This document shows, one piece after another, positions 1 through 12,919 of a DNA stretch of 64,000 bases. Position 1 is the first letter of the stretch. Each line of letters starts with the position of its first letter. The notes under the pieces were generated by a model, which made no database searches, was not told the origin of the DNA, and saw nothing but the letters and a program-made list of their open reading frames with translations. Source of the DNA: Rachycentron canadum (taxonomy: Eukaryota; Chordata; Actinopteri; Carangiformes; Rachycentridae); assembly GCA_038496675.1 (NCBI GenBank), contig CM076653.1, forward strand, positions 25,043,578-25,107,577, read 5' to 3'. The translations under genes and the position numbers were made by a program.

Positions 1-1978
1 CTTGTGCTCCTAATGTGCCTAATTTTAGTCAGGCTCCAATGTTGGCTCCCTCTAACAGACCAAGAGCATCATGGGCAGGGGCTCTCCAGAAGGTTCAGTG
101 ACCCAACAGCAGGTGGAAGCCCATTAACGTAGTTTGGAGACCACCTGCAGTACAAATGCTCGCCTCTCCTCTCTGATTTACTTGAGGCACTTCAAGCTGT
201 GCTAATGCACCGTGCTGATAATCACAGCAATGGCTCATCAAGCACACCTGGATGGCCATCAGAGCCAGGCGGAGACCATGTTCACATTCACGGACATTAG
301 TTTTACAGCACCCGCATGGGGACAGCTCGGTTCGACAAGGAAGTGAATGTGCACGGTGAAGCCAGCTAGCCAACATGTTAGGGAAGGAGGGAAATATTCA
401 GCATGACCATGGAAGAGTGAAAATAGTCACGGTTGCAAGACACAGCCTTTGAAGGGGAAATTCACTTTCCTCCAAAATACAAACAGGGTCCAAAAATCCC
501 TTCTGTTCACTGGATAATTACCACCTCCCTGAAATCACCACCACAACCCCACCATTTATTTTCTCATGCTTAAACCTAACAAGGCAAACAGCAAGAGGTA
601 GGCTGGGGGGGACATCAGGATTCAACAGTGGTATATGGGGTCAGCAGGGGTACTGTAGACCAGATGGTATGGAGGTTGAGTCAGGGAAGCTATGGGAACC
701 AGGTGGTGATTAGAGTCTCCTGGAGGGTCACAAAGGTTAGATGCACCAGGTGGAGGAGGTTGCATCTTACTGTAAAGTGTATAATGCATCAACATGCCCA
801 AGTAAGAAGTGTAAACATTGATCAAACCATGCAGGAGTCAGTCAGATGCAGCTGCAGCACAAATATAAAAAACATTCAAACATCAGTTGCTCACAGCTTC
901 GCAGCTACCTGAGGAAAATTACACAATAAGACACAACGCCTGGCAAAATTAATTTCACCTGTATTTCCTCTGTATTGAACTAGTGCTGCATCTAAATGCC
1001 CTGTTTAACAGCTCACCAAACACAGCAGTATTACTTATCCCACACATGGTTGAACAAGCTAATGTCACAGTGGTTGAAATGTAAATACATCATTAAAGGC
1101 TGAGTTTGGTGACTTTCACAAACACCGATACCAGCAACTATGAAAGCAATTTCCGTACGTTGTGAATCCTCTCTCGCTTCACCTCTCCCACATTCACTTG
1201 CCTCATTTTTACCGTTTCACTCTCTCACAAAACTACCCTCTCTCCCACACACTCCCACACCACAGCCTTCCCTCCACTCTTCTGTTTTTTTGTTTTTTTT
1301 TAACTTTTTTTATTGTGAATTTTCTGTGTCTCTTGAGTTGGGGAGGGATTGAGAAGAGGGGGCTGTGAGCTCACTCAGAGTGTCTGATGAATGAGGGGTG
1401 TCTTTGGCTGTTGGGAGAGGAGAGTAGCTTTAATATGTCATTGGAGAGGGGGGCCGGGGAGGCTCTACTGAAGCAGAGTAGGGAGAAATGTGAGGGATAG
1501 TGTGTGGCAGGAGGAGACCGTTGGGCATAGAAAAGAGTGATGACCATGGAAGATATGAATCCACAGACTGCCTTTGGGTAACACAAAGCTCTCTATTTCA
1601 TGTGCCTGTGACTTCGCTGCACACATTGCAGATGCAGCCAGTAATAATGACTGTGTGTGCATCTGTATTAACATAGCACTCTATATGCTCTATAGGTATG
1701 CATATATTTAACAGCGAGAATGGGTGTGGCCTCTCTGTTCATCTATCCTGCTCATCTCACTGAGTGTTCTGGGTGTGCACTGTGACAGATGACAGAGGTG
1801 CACAAATATCATCAGGCAGAACAAAATGTTCAAAAAAAAAAAAAAAAAAAGCCTGATGTGAGGAAATCATTCACCTGATGGAAATGAAAAATAATCCATT
1901 TTTAAATCTGTAAAAACAGAAAAGCTGCTTTAGCTGAATGAATGGAAAACACAAAAACAGGAAGCATAAAGAAAACTA

Positions 1979-2258
1979 GTAGAGCTGAAACAATTACTCT
2001 ATTTTCAAACTGACTGAACAACAGAAAATTAACTATTTTTAATAACTAATTAAGCGTTTCCGTCATTTCTCAAGCAACTATGCCAATCATCTGCAGGTTC
2101 CAGGTTGTCACATGTGACAGTGAGCTAAATCTTTTCTGCCTTTGGACTGTTTGCATAGAACAACAACAGCAACAACAATTTTTTTTTAAGATTTTATAGA
2201 CAAATCAAAAAAATAATTGAGGCATTAATTTGAATAATTGTTAGTTGCAGTCCTACAA
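1979..2258 (+). mobile_element. MITE-like percomorph repeat, 'agagctgcaac' family
   Basis: A roughly 280-bp repeat begins AGAGCTGAAACAATTA and ends GTTAGTTGCAGTCCT. The two ends are imperfect inverted complements (AG-GCTG-AAC). Internal phrases such as CAGAAAATTAACTATTTTTA, TCAAGCAACTATGCCAA and TTTTATAGACAAATCAAAAA match, in order, the well-known percomorph repeat whose intact form is rich in ATTAATCGATTA. The family recognition is from memory; the terminal inverted similarity is seen directly. The copy is decayed and has no coding capacity. Confidence 0.65.
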
Positions 2259-3419
2259 GTTAATCATTGTTTGTCCCTCATTGTTTGTTTACACTTTCTA
2301 TAAAATGCTTTACAGTGAGCATCTGTGATTGATATGTCCCCATTATTTTCGTCTACAAATTCTGTACTTGCCAAATAAAATTTCCATCTTCTGCAGTACA
2401 TACCAAAGATGACTGCCTCAGGCCAGCTACTCTCATCGTCCAGCTGTTATCTTATAAATAACCGTCAAACCAATGCCATACTGGCAGCGTCTCCTCAGCC
2501 CCAGAGTTCAGAGAATGCCAGTGATAGCAAATGCAGCTTTTCTTATGAGATAAGTATAGTGTCTGAATCAGACCTTGTCTATCAGCTCCACTTCTGATTA
2601 TTGTAATGGATGCAGTCCCATGATGTAAGACTCTATGATGTTATGGCTTGTGGCTGTTGGGAATCAGTACTTTAAACTGAGGATCATTTATTAAATGACT
2701 TCCTGAAGAACAAACAAGACATATTTATAGGTATTATTCTTATCTAGATTAAATATATAAGCCGACGCAATTTAGATCACTGAGCAGCGTGGTACAGGAC
2801 CCTGCTGCCCCATACTTGTGGATTCTACTGAAGAGCCAGGTGTTCAACACACTATATTCCCCTCTTCACACTCTGGGTGATGCATCACCTAAACAGTGCT
2901 CACTGTGATTCCCCTCAGTGCTGTTGAGTGTTGCATAATGGTTCCTTTCAGAGCAACATCCCAACCCAGAGACTGTTATCTCTATAAACAAGACAACACA
3001 CTATAAGATTCAGTTGCAGGTACAAATTTCCGACAACCCTTCAGGATTCATCTAAAAACAAATAACATATGGATGAAAACTAGGAGGTTGGTGATGTGCT
3101 TTAGGCTTGAAAGGCAACAGCTGCCACTGGCCAGTGTGCAGCAGTGGCAATAGCACTTTCATGTCTGGAGTCAGGCATTATTACTCTCTGGACCATATCA
3201 AACTCAGTCTAATGACCAGCTTTCTCTGCAAGTCTCTTGCATACTGAGCTTCGAAGTCTGTTTTTACTTTTTAAGCTCTGACTACTTTTGTAACACTTAG
3301 TCAATTTAAATCCACAATGACAAATCATTCAGCTTCTGTTGTAAATTGATTTTACTTGTGAATCTGAATCTTGTATTATATGAAGTTATTTTACAGTGGC
3401 CACAAACACATCATATATG

Positions 3420-3430
3420 TATATGTATGT

Positions 3431-3500
<70 letters not shown>

Positions 3501-3529
3501 ATATATATACATATACATATATATATATG
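3420..3529. repeat. Compound GT/AT microsatellite
   Basis: An uninterrupted 60-nt GT run (30 units, 3437-3496) is preceded by GTAT-interrupted units and followed by an AT/ACAT tract to about 3528. It lies some 206 bp beyond the exon 7 donor in intron 7. Its alternating purine-pyrimidine character makes it a likely length-polymorphic marker. Confidence 0.97.
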
Positions 3530-3734
3530 CAGAGGTTCTGAACTTATATAGATCACCTGCAGGGAATTTTCTTTTTATATAAATATTAAAATGCTCTACT
3601 CTGTTTGAATTAATGTGTAAGTGATAATGATAGTTATTCCTACCTGACCCTATGTTGTGAGATCTCTCATCTACAATAACATAGCCTGCAATATGCTGCT
3701 ATATGACCTAAGGTACAACACTTTGTTGGCTCAC

Positions 3735-4028
3735 CTGCACACTTGGTTCTGCTCACAAGTGGTGGTCCTGGGGGGCCAGTTCCTCCCTCTCCAGGCCGTG
3801 TCAACAACACACTGATGTGGTACTCTGTGTCTGGATCCAGGTGCCACAGCTTGTAGGTGACCATGTTGACCCCGTGCACCTCTGACCACGGAGACTGACT
3901 GGCACGGTACTCAATCTCCTTCCTGATAATGGGGCCATCTCCGAGGATAGAGTTGGTGTTGAGCTGAATGATCAGGTAAGTGGAGCCAGCACGAAGCAGC
4001 TGAGGTGGCGCAATGGGGGATGGAGGTA
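3735..4028 (-). CDS. ptpru: ptpru coding exon 7: first fibronectin type III domain
   Basis: This 294-nt exon encodes a complete FN3 module, the first of the four expected in R2B phosphatases. The acceptor is CCTCTGACAG and the donor GTGAGC; phase 1 on both sides makes it a symmetric exon. It carries 97 complete codons starting PPSPIAPPQLLRAGSTYLII. The hydrophobic FN3 core is seen in LNTNSILGDGPIIRKEIEY, followed by TYKLWHLDPDTEYHISVLL and LTRPGEGGTGPPGPPL, and it ends SRTKCA. RKEIEYR, PWSEVH and YLIIQLNTNS favour PTPRU over PTPRK, M and T. The next exon (second FN3) is not present between 1 and 3734, so intron 7 runs off the window. PTPRU is known to have an atypical, inactive first phosphatase domain, but nothing here bears on that because those exons are outside the window. 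Confidence 0.97.
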
Positions 4029-6411
4029 CTGTCAGAGGACAGGAGAAGCAGTTCATTTTTTTGTTTTCTTGTTCAAACACATTTGTATTGGTATAAGCAT
4101 TTGCTGGCAGCCCCACAGGACTTACACAGTCTGGAGGTACACAAAGGAGCTAGTATTGTGGTATTAATTTTACTAATCAGTTGTATGCAAACAGATTTCT
4201 GCTCAGAGTCTTAAATGAGTCCCTAGGGGCGGCTGGATGTGAGCAGGTCAAACTGCGTTCAAACAGCAGATTAGTCATACCTTTTAACAAGGCATTCACA
4301 GACTTGCATAAATCTTAGCAAAGTAGCAAGTGGAAAAACAGCTGTGCATGCAGCACATTGAATGTGTATGATCTTTGTATCTTAAGGATTAAGTGCTGTA
4401 CATATTTTTCTCAAGCTAAATGTTCTGTCCTCACAGCTGGTCACCATGATGAAAGAGGAGACTGCGTCACTGTCGGTAAAGACTGCCAAGCCAAGGATTA
4501 ATTCCAGAGCCCACTGGTCAAAATGTCACTTACTGGCAGATCCAAGTCACTGAACAATTACACAGACAACAGTGTGAGGGAGGGAAGGGAAAGCAAAAGA
4601 AATGAGGGCAAACCATGAGAAAAGATCAGAGTTTGATCTGTGGCTGTGACTAATCCTTCATTCTTGCAGAGGCGCCTCTGTCTTTTATGGCCCTCCTCTA
4701 TGTGGGCTTTCAACATTACCAGCACCTCACCTCTACTCCGCACTGCTCTCCATTGCGTAGACTTAGCCTGAAGCAGCTCATCTTTGGGCTGTCAGTGAAA
4801 GGGCAAATTTAGGCCATAGGTAAACAGCAAGTAGGGACGACTCAACAACTCACTCATGTCTTTCACAGCTAAAGTTCACCGGTCTAGTAAATATGCCAGG
4901 GCTTTTCTGTTCATTTACTTTGTTTATTTTACACTTTGTTTCCCTCGAATGCAGAGCTATTCTGATACCAAGCATTGCTCTCAGAGCTAGTTTCTGTTTA
5001 ATTAAGGATTTCTCTGCGCTGAGATTTATGCTTTAACGGGCAGAAAATCCCTGGAAACACATCCCCAAATGTGCACAGGATCAGAAAATAACAACTAGGA
5101 GGCCACAACAAAAGCCAGAGACATCTAGCACCTTTAGGAGAAAGATGGAAATGTTGTGTTCATTAGGTGGACATGTTTCTGTCCTCTGTGGAGCAATAAG
5201 AACTTCATCTTGATTTCTGCATGCAACCTAAGGTCTTAAAATGAGTGGCGCCAACTCATTAAGGGGATGATTAGGCTCTTCTTAGCAGGGCAGTGCGGGT
5301 AAAGTGATTTGTGAAAGTCTCGTTAAGGACTTGGTCTCAGCTCCTGTGAAATAGATAGAGTTAGAGCCATTTGACTTGAACATGACTTACAGTCACATCG
5401 ACTCGTGATGCACAGTGAGCTTGCCAGAAATAACATCTTTGTCCTGATTATAAAATAAAGTACAGAAAGCAACCGCCACATGGTCACAATAATACTTATT
5501 TGCTTTGGGGTGTGAGCACATTAAATGGGATTTCATGGCTTTCTATCAGCACGTTCACTGACTCCTGGTCTAGTGGCAGCTGCTGGTGAGAGGGTTTAGT
5601 AGCATTTTGGCAAAATGGCTCCATTTTGTATTGTAACGATCAGTCCTCATCACAACACTAAACATAACCCATGCTTTCTTATCAATCAAAGGGATTTATT
5701 TCATGCTTCAATAAAAGCAGTCTCTGTCATACTTTAAAAAAAAAAAAAAAGTAATAACAGTGGGAGGATGCAGTAGAGGACAAGGAGAATGAGGATCTTT
5801 CAAATCCTTATTTCCCCTTCTCATCTTCCCTTTACTGGAGTGTGTTATGCCAACAAACCATCCCACAGCCATATCATTACTATGCTGTCAAAGTGGTGTC
5901 AGGCTGTGGGGTTGGAGTGAGTAATGGAAGTGAGGTCACCATCTGTGGTACATGATATGACAGGGGCTGCAGGAGTCCTAGTCAAAAGAACAGCTTTTTG
6001 ACAGAGAGCTGAAGAGCAGAGTGTGGCAGCCAATTTGACAACTCCAGCTCAGAAAACAACACAGTCAGGCAGATTGCATTCACCATGTAAAGAGCCATCA
6101 TGTGTGTCAAGTACATCACACTTTGTGATTATGGAGTTTTGTGAAAATCAATTTGAAATAGGTGTCTATAATTTCCACCATCAAGCAAAAATGATGGGTA
6201 ATTCGAAATATCTTCACACTGGAGGATATCACTGTTTGTTCTGATCAGTTTGATTTTTAATTGGTCTTTGAATCACAAGCAGTGATTTATTGTGAAGAGC
6301 AGAAAATCATACGCTGTGATAAAAACAGCAAGAAAAAATTATGTGTGGCATGAAAGGAACAGGAGGGGGACAGAAACCAAAATAAAGAGACATAGAAGTG
6401 AGAGTGTTTAC
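4029..6411 (-). other. ptpru: ptpru intron 6
   Basis: This 2,383-bp intron between Ig exon 6 and FN3 exon 7 has GTAAAC at its donor and CTGACAG at its acceptor. It contains a 15-nt A run near 5736-5750 and no recognisable transposon or gene. The rest is unique AT-rich sequence. Confidence 0.85.
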
Positions 6412-6586
6412 CTTTGACAACGAGTTCAGCAAAGTTTGAGACCCCAGAACCCCTTGGGGACTGAGTGACACAGCGGTAAAGGTCTTGATCTGATCGTTGG
6501 ACGCTGTCTAGCTGGAAGGATACCACAAAGCGCCGATGACTCAGGTGCTTGACCGATGCCGTTGTTAAAATGTCCCCATTGTGTCT
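6412..6586 (-). CDS. ptpru: ptpru coding exon 6: second half of Ig-like domain
   Basis: This 175-nt exon completes the Ig-like domain. The acceptor is TGCCTTCCAG and the donor GTAAAC; phases are 0 in and 1 out, with 58 complete codons. The DQDLYRCVTQSPRGSGVSNF stretch at residues 33-52 holds the second Ig cysteine (39) in the usual D-LYRC context. It is followed by AELVVK, which leads into the FN3 linker. HLSHRRF near residues 14-20 is another PTPRU-like segment. Exons 5 and 6 join in phase 0 as FLLE-RHNGD, so the interrupted Ig domain reads through cleanly. The length matches the mammalian exon. Confidence 0.96.
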
Positions 6587-9500
6587 CTGGAAGGCAGGAA
6601 AAGACACGGTGAGAGAGAACATAATGTACAATAGCTGCGGTACTGCTTTCATGAAGCTGGGAGACCTGACAGATTTGAATGGTCAGTGCTAAAACAGCAA
6701 GGGCTGAAATGTTAAGACTTCCAGTCCCTAGTATGAGTCAAGATCCCACAGACCCTGGATCCTACACTTCATACAACTCAATGTAGCCTCCTCATTAGAT
6801 GCTCCCTGGCTCCCTAAATGCCCATATCTTTCAAACTCAATGCTCCCAATTTGTAACACTGGACTCTAGAGCCACAGAGGTCCTAATACAATTGTTGTCA
6901 GAAGCTGAGTAGCATTCACCATGATACCAGTAGTAAACTGGGTTTCATGTGCAAAATTAGCATATGCCCCTTTCAGTTGTAAATACCCCTGACCAGCCTC
7001 AATGAATGAATACATTCTTCAGCTAAACTGTTCCTTTTTAAATATTAGTTACTAAAAGACACAATAAGAACAGAGATGTTTGTGTTCTGTTTTATATGGG
7101 AATATATGTACATAGCCAGTTAAAAATGTATTGTATTGTTTGCTTTTTTTCTAGTTTTTTCCTCCTTTTTCTTTCTTTCCGTCCCTCTTTTCATGCTTTC
7201 TTGTTTTAACTGTATTCTGCATAATACTTATATTCACATTAGGAATCCAGAGACTGCCTTTGGACATCTAAGATGTGTATCTAAAACACAACACATTGGT
7301 TAAACACGTAATTTTGCATGTTGTACAGATCAATGTATTATTTATTAAAAACATCCCTTCACACACCACAACACAAACTCCCTTGTTAGCACACTTACAA
7401 AAAATACCGTATTACTATACCTCGCCCTTGAATGCAGTCATTGCCCAGTGAACTCCAGGGGCACTAAGCTAATAACGCAACAAAACACTTAAATGATTGC
7501 TATCTGGGTCAGTTTTTATTAGAGCTATGTGATTAAAAAGGAAGAGGATTGTCCAATTGTGTGCAATTTAATTAGAATGGCAGGACCATCTATCTGATTT
7601 AATCACACAATATGACAATCAGACATGCTTTAATAAAACAAATGAAATCTTGTTAAAATAATGATGATTATGGGGGTAATACATGTCATGAGTGTCGTCC
7701 CTTAATGGAGCCTATCTTCCGCCTCAGTCATCCTCGGTGTACGACGTTATTGAACCAAAACATTTAACCACACAGCAGTAAGAACTGGGAAACAGATGGG
7801 CTTTAATGCATTAAGCTTTAATCAGTTTGGAACATAGGCTGAACGGATGAACAGCAGACTTTGTGTTTTGGTGAAAAACTAAATATAAGAAACAGTAGAA
7901 TTTGCTTTGACACAAATGTTCACTTTGGTCTAAAACAGAAACACACCCTTAACAAAAATGAGTTTGGGATGGACAAAGTGAGAAAGAATGAGGAATAATG
8001 ATACAGAAATAGAGAAAAACAGAGAGAGAGAGAGAAATTCAAATGAATGTCGCATGATGCACCTTGCTGTTGCACTGTGAGAGGCATTTCTCACATTGTT
8101 CCACACCATTAAAACCACTAGCATCCGTCAAGTCCACGTAGCCTCAACAAAACACATTGGATCTGACAGTTTTTCTCATGTTTTCAGGCCATTCTCCATT
8201 TCATTGTGTGAAATGCTGGACCTGGATCTTGATACTTATCCTTTTGATCTGCCAGTTTTTACTGAATCCAAAGCATGTGTGCACGCTGGGATTAACAAGG
8301 AGACCTTTAGGTTATGCTTGGCCATCCCAGCTTCTGCTGTATTTCTGATTTGGGACCATCAACAAACCCACAGACCACACAAACCTCAGGCCAAGCATAC
8401 GAAAACAAACACATAAATACATACCCGCTGATTAGGGTTAGGCAGGCAACAAAACCTGTGACTGTGGGAAAAGAAAAAAAAAAAAAAAACACACTTCTCC
8501 CTGCATGCTTTATATTTCATTTTCACTACCTAGTGTGTGGATTACAGAGGGGAGGCAGGAAAAATCAGAAGAAATCAAATTAACACAAGATCACTTCCTG
8601 TTACGTAAACATTCTGGCTGTAGTTAATTGACTAGAAAACGACAAAACGATCTGTTGATCTACCAGGCTAGTGCAGCAAAGACAGGGCTCCAGCTGGTTT
8701 ACAGCATACACAAGACAAACCGCACAACAGAAAACAACTGTGATGCGAGTTCATATGGAGAAAACAGGTCTGAAAGATGTGTATGAGGCAGAGGGAGCAG
8801 AGAAAGAGAGGCGAAGAGGACAGTAAAAGGTAGAGCATTCCAGTGGCCTAGAGATCTCATTACAGGAGGCGCCTGTATGGATATGCCAACTAATTACGGA
8901 AAGCATTTGTCTTCATCCTTATTGTGTTGGGTCCAAATGGGTGGTTTGATAAAGTGTTCAGAGAGGTGAGATTGAGGACGCTTGAATTACATAAATCACA
9001 CATCTCCTATTTCTAAACAATACAACAGGTTTGCCTAAGGTCAACATGATTAGCATTGGGTGTAGTGGGTGGCATGATGCTGGCAAAGTAATTGCAGCAC
9101 TAGACAAAAAGAAAATCCTACACCACAATGATTTTTAGTCCTTTAATCAGGGCCTCAGAGAGAGAGGATGGTTTTAAGACCACAGCGTTATTCCCACTAG
9201 ATGTAAGGACTGTATGGCCTGTCTGACCTTCACTGAGCAAGCCATTCTGCATGAAAAGATGGACACATCGAATAAAAACAGGAGGCAATGAAGAAAGTAG
9301 AGAACTCTGTGATCCTACAAGCAATGTAACTTTTCACAAGGCAGTGGAGTCAGGAGGCTTCAAGGCCTTCGCAGCATTCAGCTCTGTCCGCCGTCTTTAT
9401 TTAAGCACAAACATGTCTGGGACAGATAATGATTTGAAAACAGAGAAAACTTTGTTGAGTGGTTATTTAGAGAAACAGCCTCCACTCAGATATGAATTTA

Positions 9501-10237
9501 TGCATCTACACAAATTAGGATTTATGTAGATACATAAAGTGATTTACCTTGAAATATGGGTGAATAACTAAACAGGGCTGCAAGACACAGGCCCCGGGGC
9601 CAAAATGCTTAAGAGACAAAACAAAAATGGCAACTAAGAGACACAAAATTACCCCAAAGAGATGCAAAAAGCGCACAAAGAGGCAAGAAATCAACATCAA
9701 AACAACTACAAAAAGAAACAACACAACCAGAAAGAAACTTTTAAAACGACCACAACAAGATGCAAAAGGACTCAAAAGAAACAGTAAGCAACCACGTAAG
9801 TACGTTCAGACATGGCATTAACATGCGTCTTCAGTGATCCCATCACAACTGGACTGCTTTAAGTAATTAAAGTATAGAAACCTAAAATACCAAAAGAGAT
9901 GAAAATCCTGACAAAAAGATACAAAACAAGTACAAACACATCAGTTTATAGTCATTTAGTGTCTCTTTCAATCTGGGTGTTTTGTTCCTGTCTAGAGCCT
10001 TAAACATGTCTGTGTCGGAAAGCCCAGTGTCTAACAATCCATCCATGACCAATAGTTCGTCTAAACTATAAGGCATTCATTCAGTCAGGTGTGAAAAACA
10101 CCAAAACCAGTTTTTACTTTTGTACTGTTGACTGCTTTGGAGGTAAAAAAAAAAAAAAAAAAGAGGAAGAATGTAACAAATTCCCACATGTCTAAGTCAG
10201 ACACACAGGTTCCTTTAGTAACCATTAAACCACTGAC
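6587..10237 (-). other. ptpru: ptpru intron 5
   Basis: This 3,651-bp intron splits the Ig domain. It includes an AT-rich block at about 7490-7700 dense in TAAT/ATTA motifs, an AG-rich simple tract near 8019-8036, an A-run at about 8470-8488, and a degenerate tandem-repeat element at about 9565-9980. No gene was recognised. Confidence 0.85.
9565..9980. repeat. Degenerate tandem repeat, 'caaagagacacaaaa' type
   Basis: The block opens GGGCTGCAAGACACAGGCCC and continues with many diverged units of the form ACAACTACAAAAAGAAACAA and CAAAGAGATGCAAAAAG. The complementary form TAGTGTCTCTTTCAATCTGG appears near 9957-9976. I recognise this as a fish interspersed repeat built from short units around the core CAAAGAGAC-CAAAA. 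The open frame at 9627-9821, which predicts an extremely basic peptide, is a product of this A/C-rich repetition. Confidence 0.6.
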
Positions 10238-10353
10238 CTCCAGCAGGAACTTCTCCGCCTCAGCTGCCCTTCCAGCAGCAACACACTGGAAGGTGGCATT
10301 TTGCCCAGCATTGACCTCCTCATCTCCTAGCCTGGAGAAGTGCGGCGCCTTAT
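10238..10353 (-). CDS. ptpru: ptpru coding exon 5: first half of Ig-like domain
   Basis: This 116-nt exon encodes the first half of the Ig-like C2 domain that follows MAM. The acceptor lies after a CTGTCTGTCTCTTTAG pyrimidine tract and the donor is GTCAGT; phases are 1 in and 0 out. The peptide reads KAPHFSRLGDEEVNAGQNAT and continues FQCVAAGRAAEAEKFLLE. The first Ig cysteine is at residue 23 and an N-glycosylation site (NAT) at 18-20. The AAGRAAEAE segment is close to human PTPRU as I remember it and unlike PTPRM or PTPRK, so it is one of the better paralogue markers in the window. The length matches the mammalian exon. An 18-nt A-run (T on the coding strand) lies 76 bp beyond the donor inside intron 5. 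Confidence 0.95.
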
Positions 10354-12919
10354 CTAAAGAGACAGACAGACAGAGACACAGAGTGAGATCAAAAGACTCC
10401 ATTACCTTTCAGCCATTCACAATACCAGTCAGCTACACAGGGCATGTTTTTATCAGGGCTTTTTGTTTTTTGTTTTTTTTTTTCAAATACATAAAAAGGC
10501 GTTTCAGTCATTTCTGCTTGAGAGAAATGTTTTATCATAATTAACTTTATTTCACCAACATTCACAAGGGACGTTATTCAGCAACAGACTTTTCTAAGTA
10601 GAAAGTTCAAAACAACATTAAACTTATGCGTTGACATTTTTTTCTACCAATTTATATTCACCTCACTATGCTTTAGTTAATGAATAAAGAAAATAAAAGA
10701 AACAAAGCAAAAACGAGGGGAAAAAAACAAGAAAAAATGTAGAAGTTTTTTGAGGAGAGAGTTTCTATTTCTTTTAATTTATTTGTCCATTTGTGTTGAC
10801 AGTGGGGGAGAGAAGTCTGCATACTTGTTTTTCATTTCCAGATTCTCCACAGCACAACAGACTTTGATGTATATGTCCATCATTACACTAACTTATAAAA
10901 TATTGAAATATATAGTTTTAATATAACAAAAACTGAGTATATGTTGTGACGGGCACCCTGAGTGTCCATTACCAAAATAATTTGCTAGCCAACAACATCA
11001 GATTAGAGGAAATCTACAGATGAGCAGAATATGAGAGTGAATCCGCGGAAGAAAAGCTGCTCGGTATGAATCAGCCCTCCACATTTTGACTAATAATGTC
11101 CCAGTGTGTTGTGGAGCTGAAAGTGAGTCAGTGTGTGGGAGTAGCCCTCTCTCCCAACTCCATGATTAACAATAGAGCAGTGAGCACCAGACCCCCATGG
11201 AGCCAAATCACTGGGTAAACGGCAGCAGCACTGCCTGCCATATCTGAGAAATGGGTTAGGACAAGCCGACATGTCACTCTGAATAACTGACAGGAAAAGA
11301 TGGCAGAGCAACAGTGATGCTGAAGCATTGGGGAGAAGCACATGCTTGGCTCTCACTCATCCCCTACTTGGTTTCACATAACACTGCTTTGCTAACTTGC
11401 AGAGGAAGGCGATGACAATTTGTTGGTCGTGTTTGTGTACAGTAAAGAGTGAGGGGCTTGAATTTGTGCCCCACAGGTGGCCATGTTTCCTTTGAGCGAC
11501 TCTCCCTCCTAAGGTTAATTCATAATTCATGCCTGAGAGTTAAACATAAACAAACACCGGCACGAGTGTGAATGGAAACACGGGCCTTACAGTTGGCAAG
11601 AATTACAGTGTTATACAGCTAAATGTGTCAGATCTTATCCTCAGGACTCTTTAGCGTGATGAATATTTCATTCGACTGTAACACTGGTTTCAGAGTCAAA
11701 GACTAAGACTTGGGAGAATACAACTAAAATGTCAACCCAGCTTTAACTACAATTCAAAAGAAGGAATTTGTTGAGCTTTTATTTTCATTTTTTTTGTTCA
11801 TTTCATTTCATTTTTTACTATGCAACACTTCCTGTCGGTTTTTCACTACTTCTTCTCGACTCCTGCTGTTTGCTGCCAAGTAATGCAGGCTGGCCGTGTG
11901 CCACATCATAAGGCACGTTCAGGTCTTGATGAGAGTCTTAATTATTTAATGGCCACAGTGGGAGTGTTCAGAAGATGCCATCTGCTGTCTCTGGGAGAAA
12001 CAGGGTGGCTTACTGGGCGGTATGCTTACAGTCAGGGTACAAACCAATCTCACAGCCAGTGTTTGTTTCATAAAACCACTGGTGGTATCCTCTATAACAT
12101 GGCAATCCCTCAAAAGACCATCTCCAAAGACTCCAGTGATGACAATAGGGGATGTATAAATATTAACAAGGTGATAACACTGAATCCCGTGAGAGCCAAA
12201 TGTCCTTCAAGCTTGTGTCAGTTATATAAGTCACTTGAAAGCGATGTGGACCATGGGTGTTAAATGTCCAGTGAGCTGACAAGAGCACTTGTGTTCAGCA
12301 GTGGGTTGTACAGGGACTGTGTAAGTGACACTGCAATACTTTGTCCAGGTATTAAGCTCAGGGGTCTTAAAGAATATGTTTTACACAACGTCCTCAGGGG
12401 CTGACAACACACCCTTACTTTTCCATGGTTGACACAAAAAGTCCTCCAACGCAGGGAGCCATCGGTTACAAAAAAAAAAAAAACCACCCTGAGGAGAAGG
12501 CATTTTTGTAAAGCTTTGAAATGTAGTGTTTGATGGTAAAAAAAACACTTTGTACAAAGTGACTCATGACAAGAAGCTACAACACACTTCCAGTCAGTCT
12601 AGAACACATGAAAGTGTAGATATCTTCAGAGAGAGGATTCAAGATTTCACTTGATTAACAAATCAATTTGCCTGTCGAGAAAAGCCAGAGGCAAAACGGC
12701 AGGTGTGTGAGAAAGGGAGTGTTGGCATTTGGGTGTCACAGTGTTTTAGTAGCACTGCTGTCGTCGCAGGATGCCTCAGGACAACCTGCAGTACTAATAT
12801 AAAAGGTCAATAAGCCATTACACTTACTCATCCTATTTATGTTTCATGCTGCTTTGAAATACATTTTTTCCCTACAACCCCTTCTATAATTGCAATCTAT
12901 TGTCAGAAGTGGTACTTAC
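10354..12919 (-). other. ptpru: ptpru intron 4
   Basis: This 2,566-bp intron lies between the MAM and Ig exons, with donor GTAAGT. It contains A and T runs (for example 12470-12483) and a plus-strand open frame of 147 codons at 11820-12263 that I do not recognise. No repeat element is obvious; the remainder is unique AT-rich sequence. Confidence 0.85.

Larger units (their letters stand above)
1..3734 (-). other. ptpru: ptpru intron 7 (partial)
   Basis: This stretch follows the exon 7 donor and no further ptpru exon was recognised in it. It holds a MITE-like repeat at about 1979-2258, a run of 19 A at 1832-1850, a compound GT/AT microsatellite at 3420-3529 and otherwise unique AT-rich sequence. 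Short open frames occur on both strands near 95-376, 628-912 and 1140-1674, but none has a recognisable domain or convincing splice context. Confidence 0.75.

Noticed and set aside
1..3734. Searched for the second FN3 exon of ptpru on the minus strand.
   Set aside because: No frame with the expected start (E/D-P-x-x-x-P-K) or tryptophan core was found, so the exon must lie outside the window.
9627..9821. Very basic 64-residue plus-strand frame.
   Set aside because: It is a translation of the degenerate CAAAGAGAC-type repeat, with no independent coding evidence.
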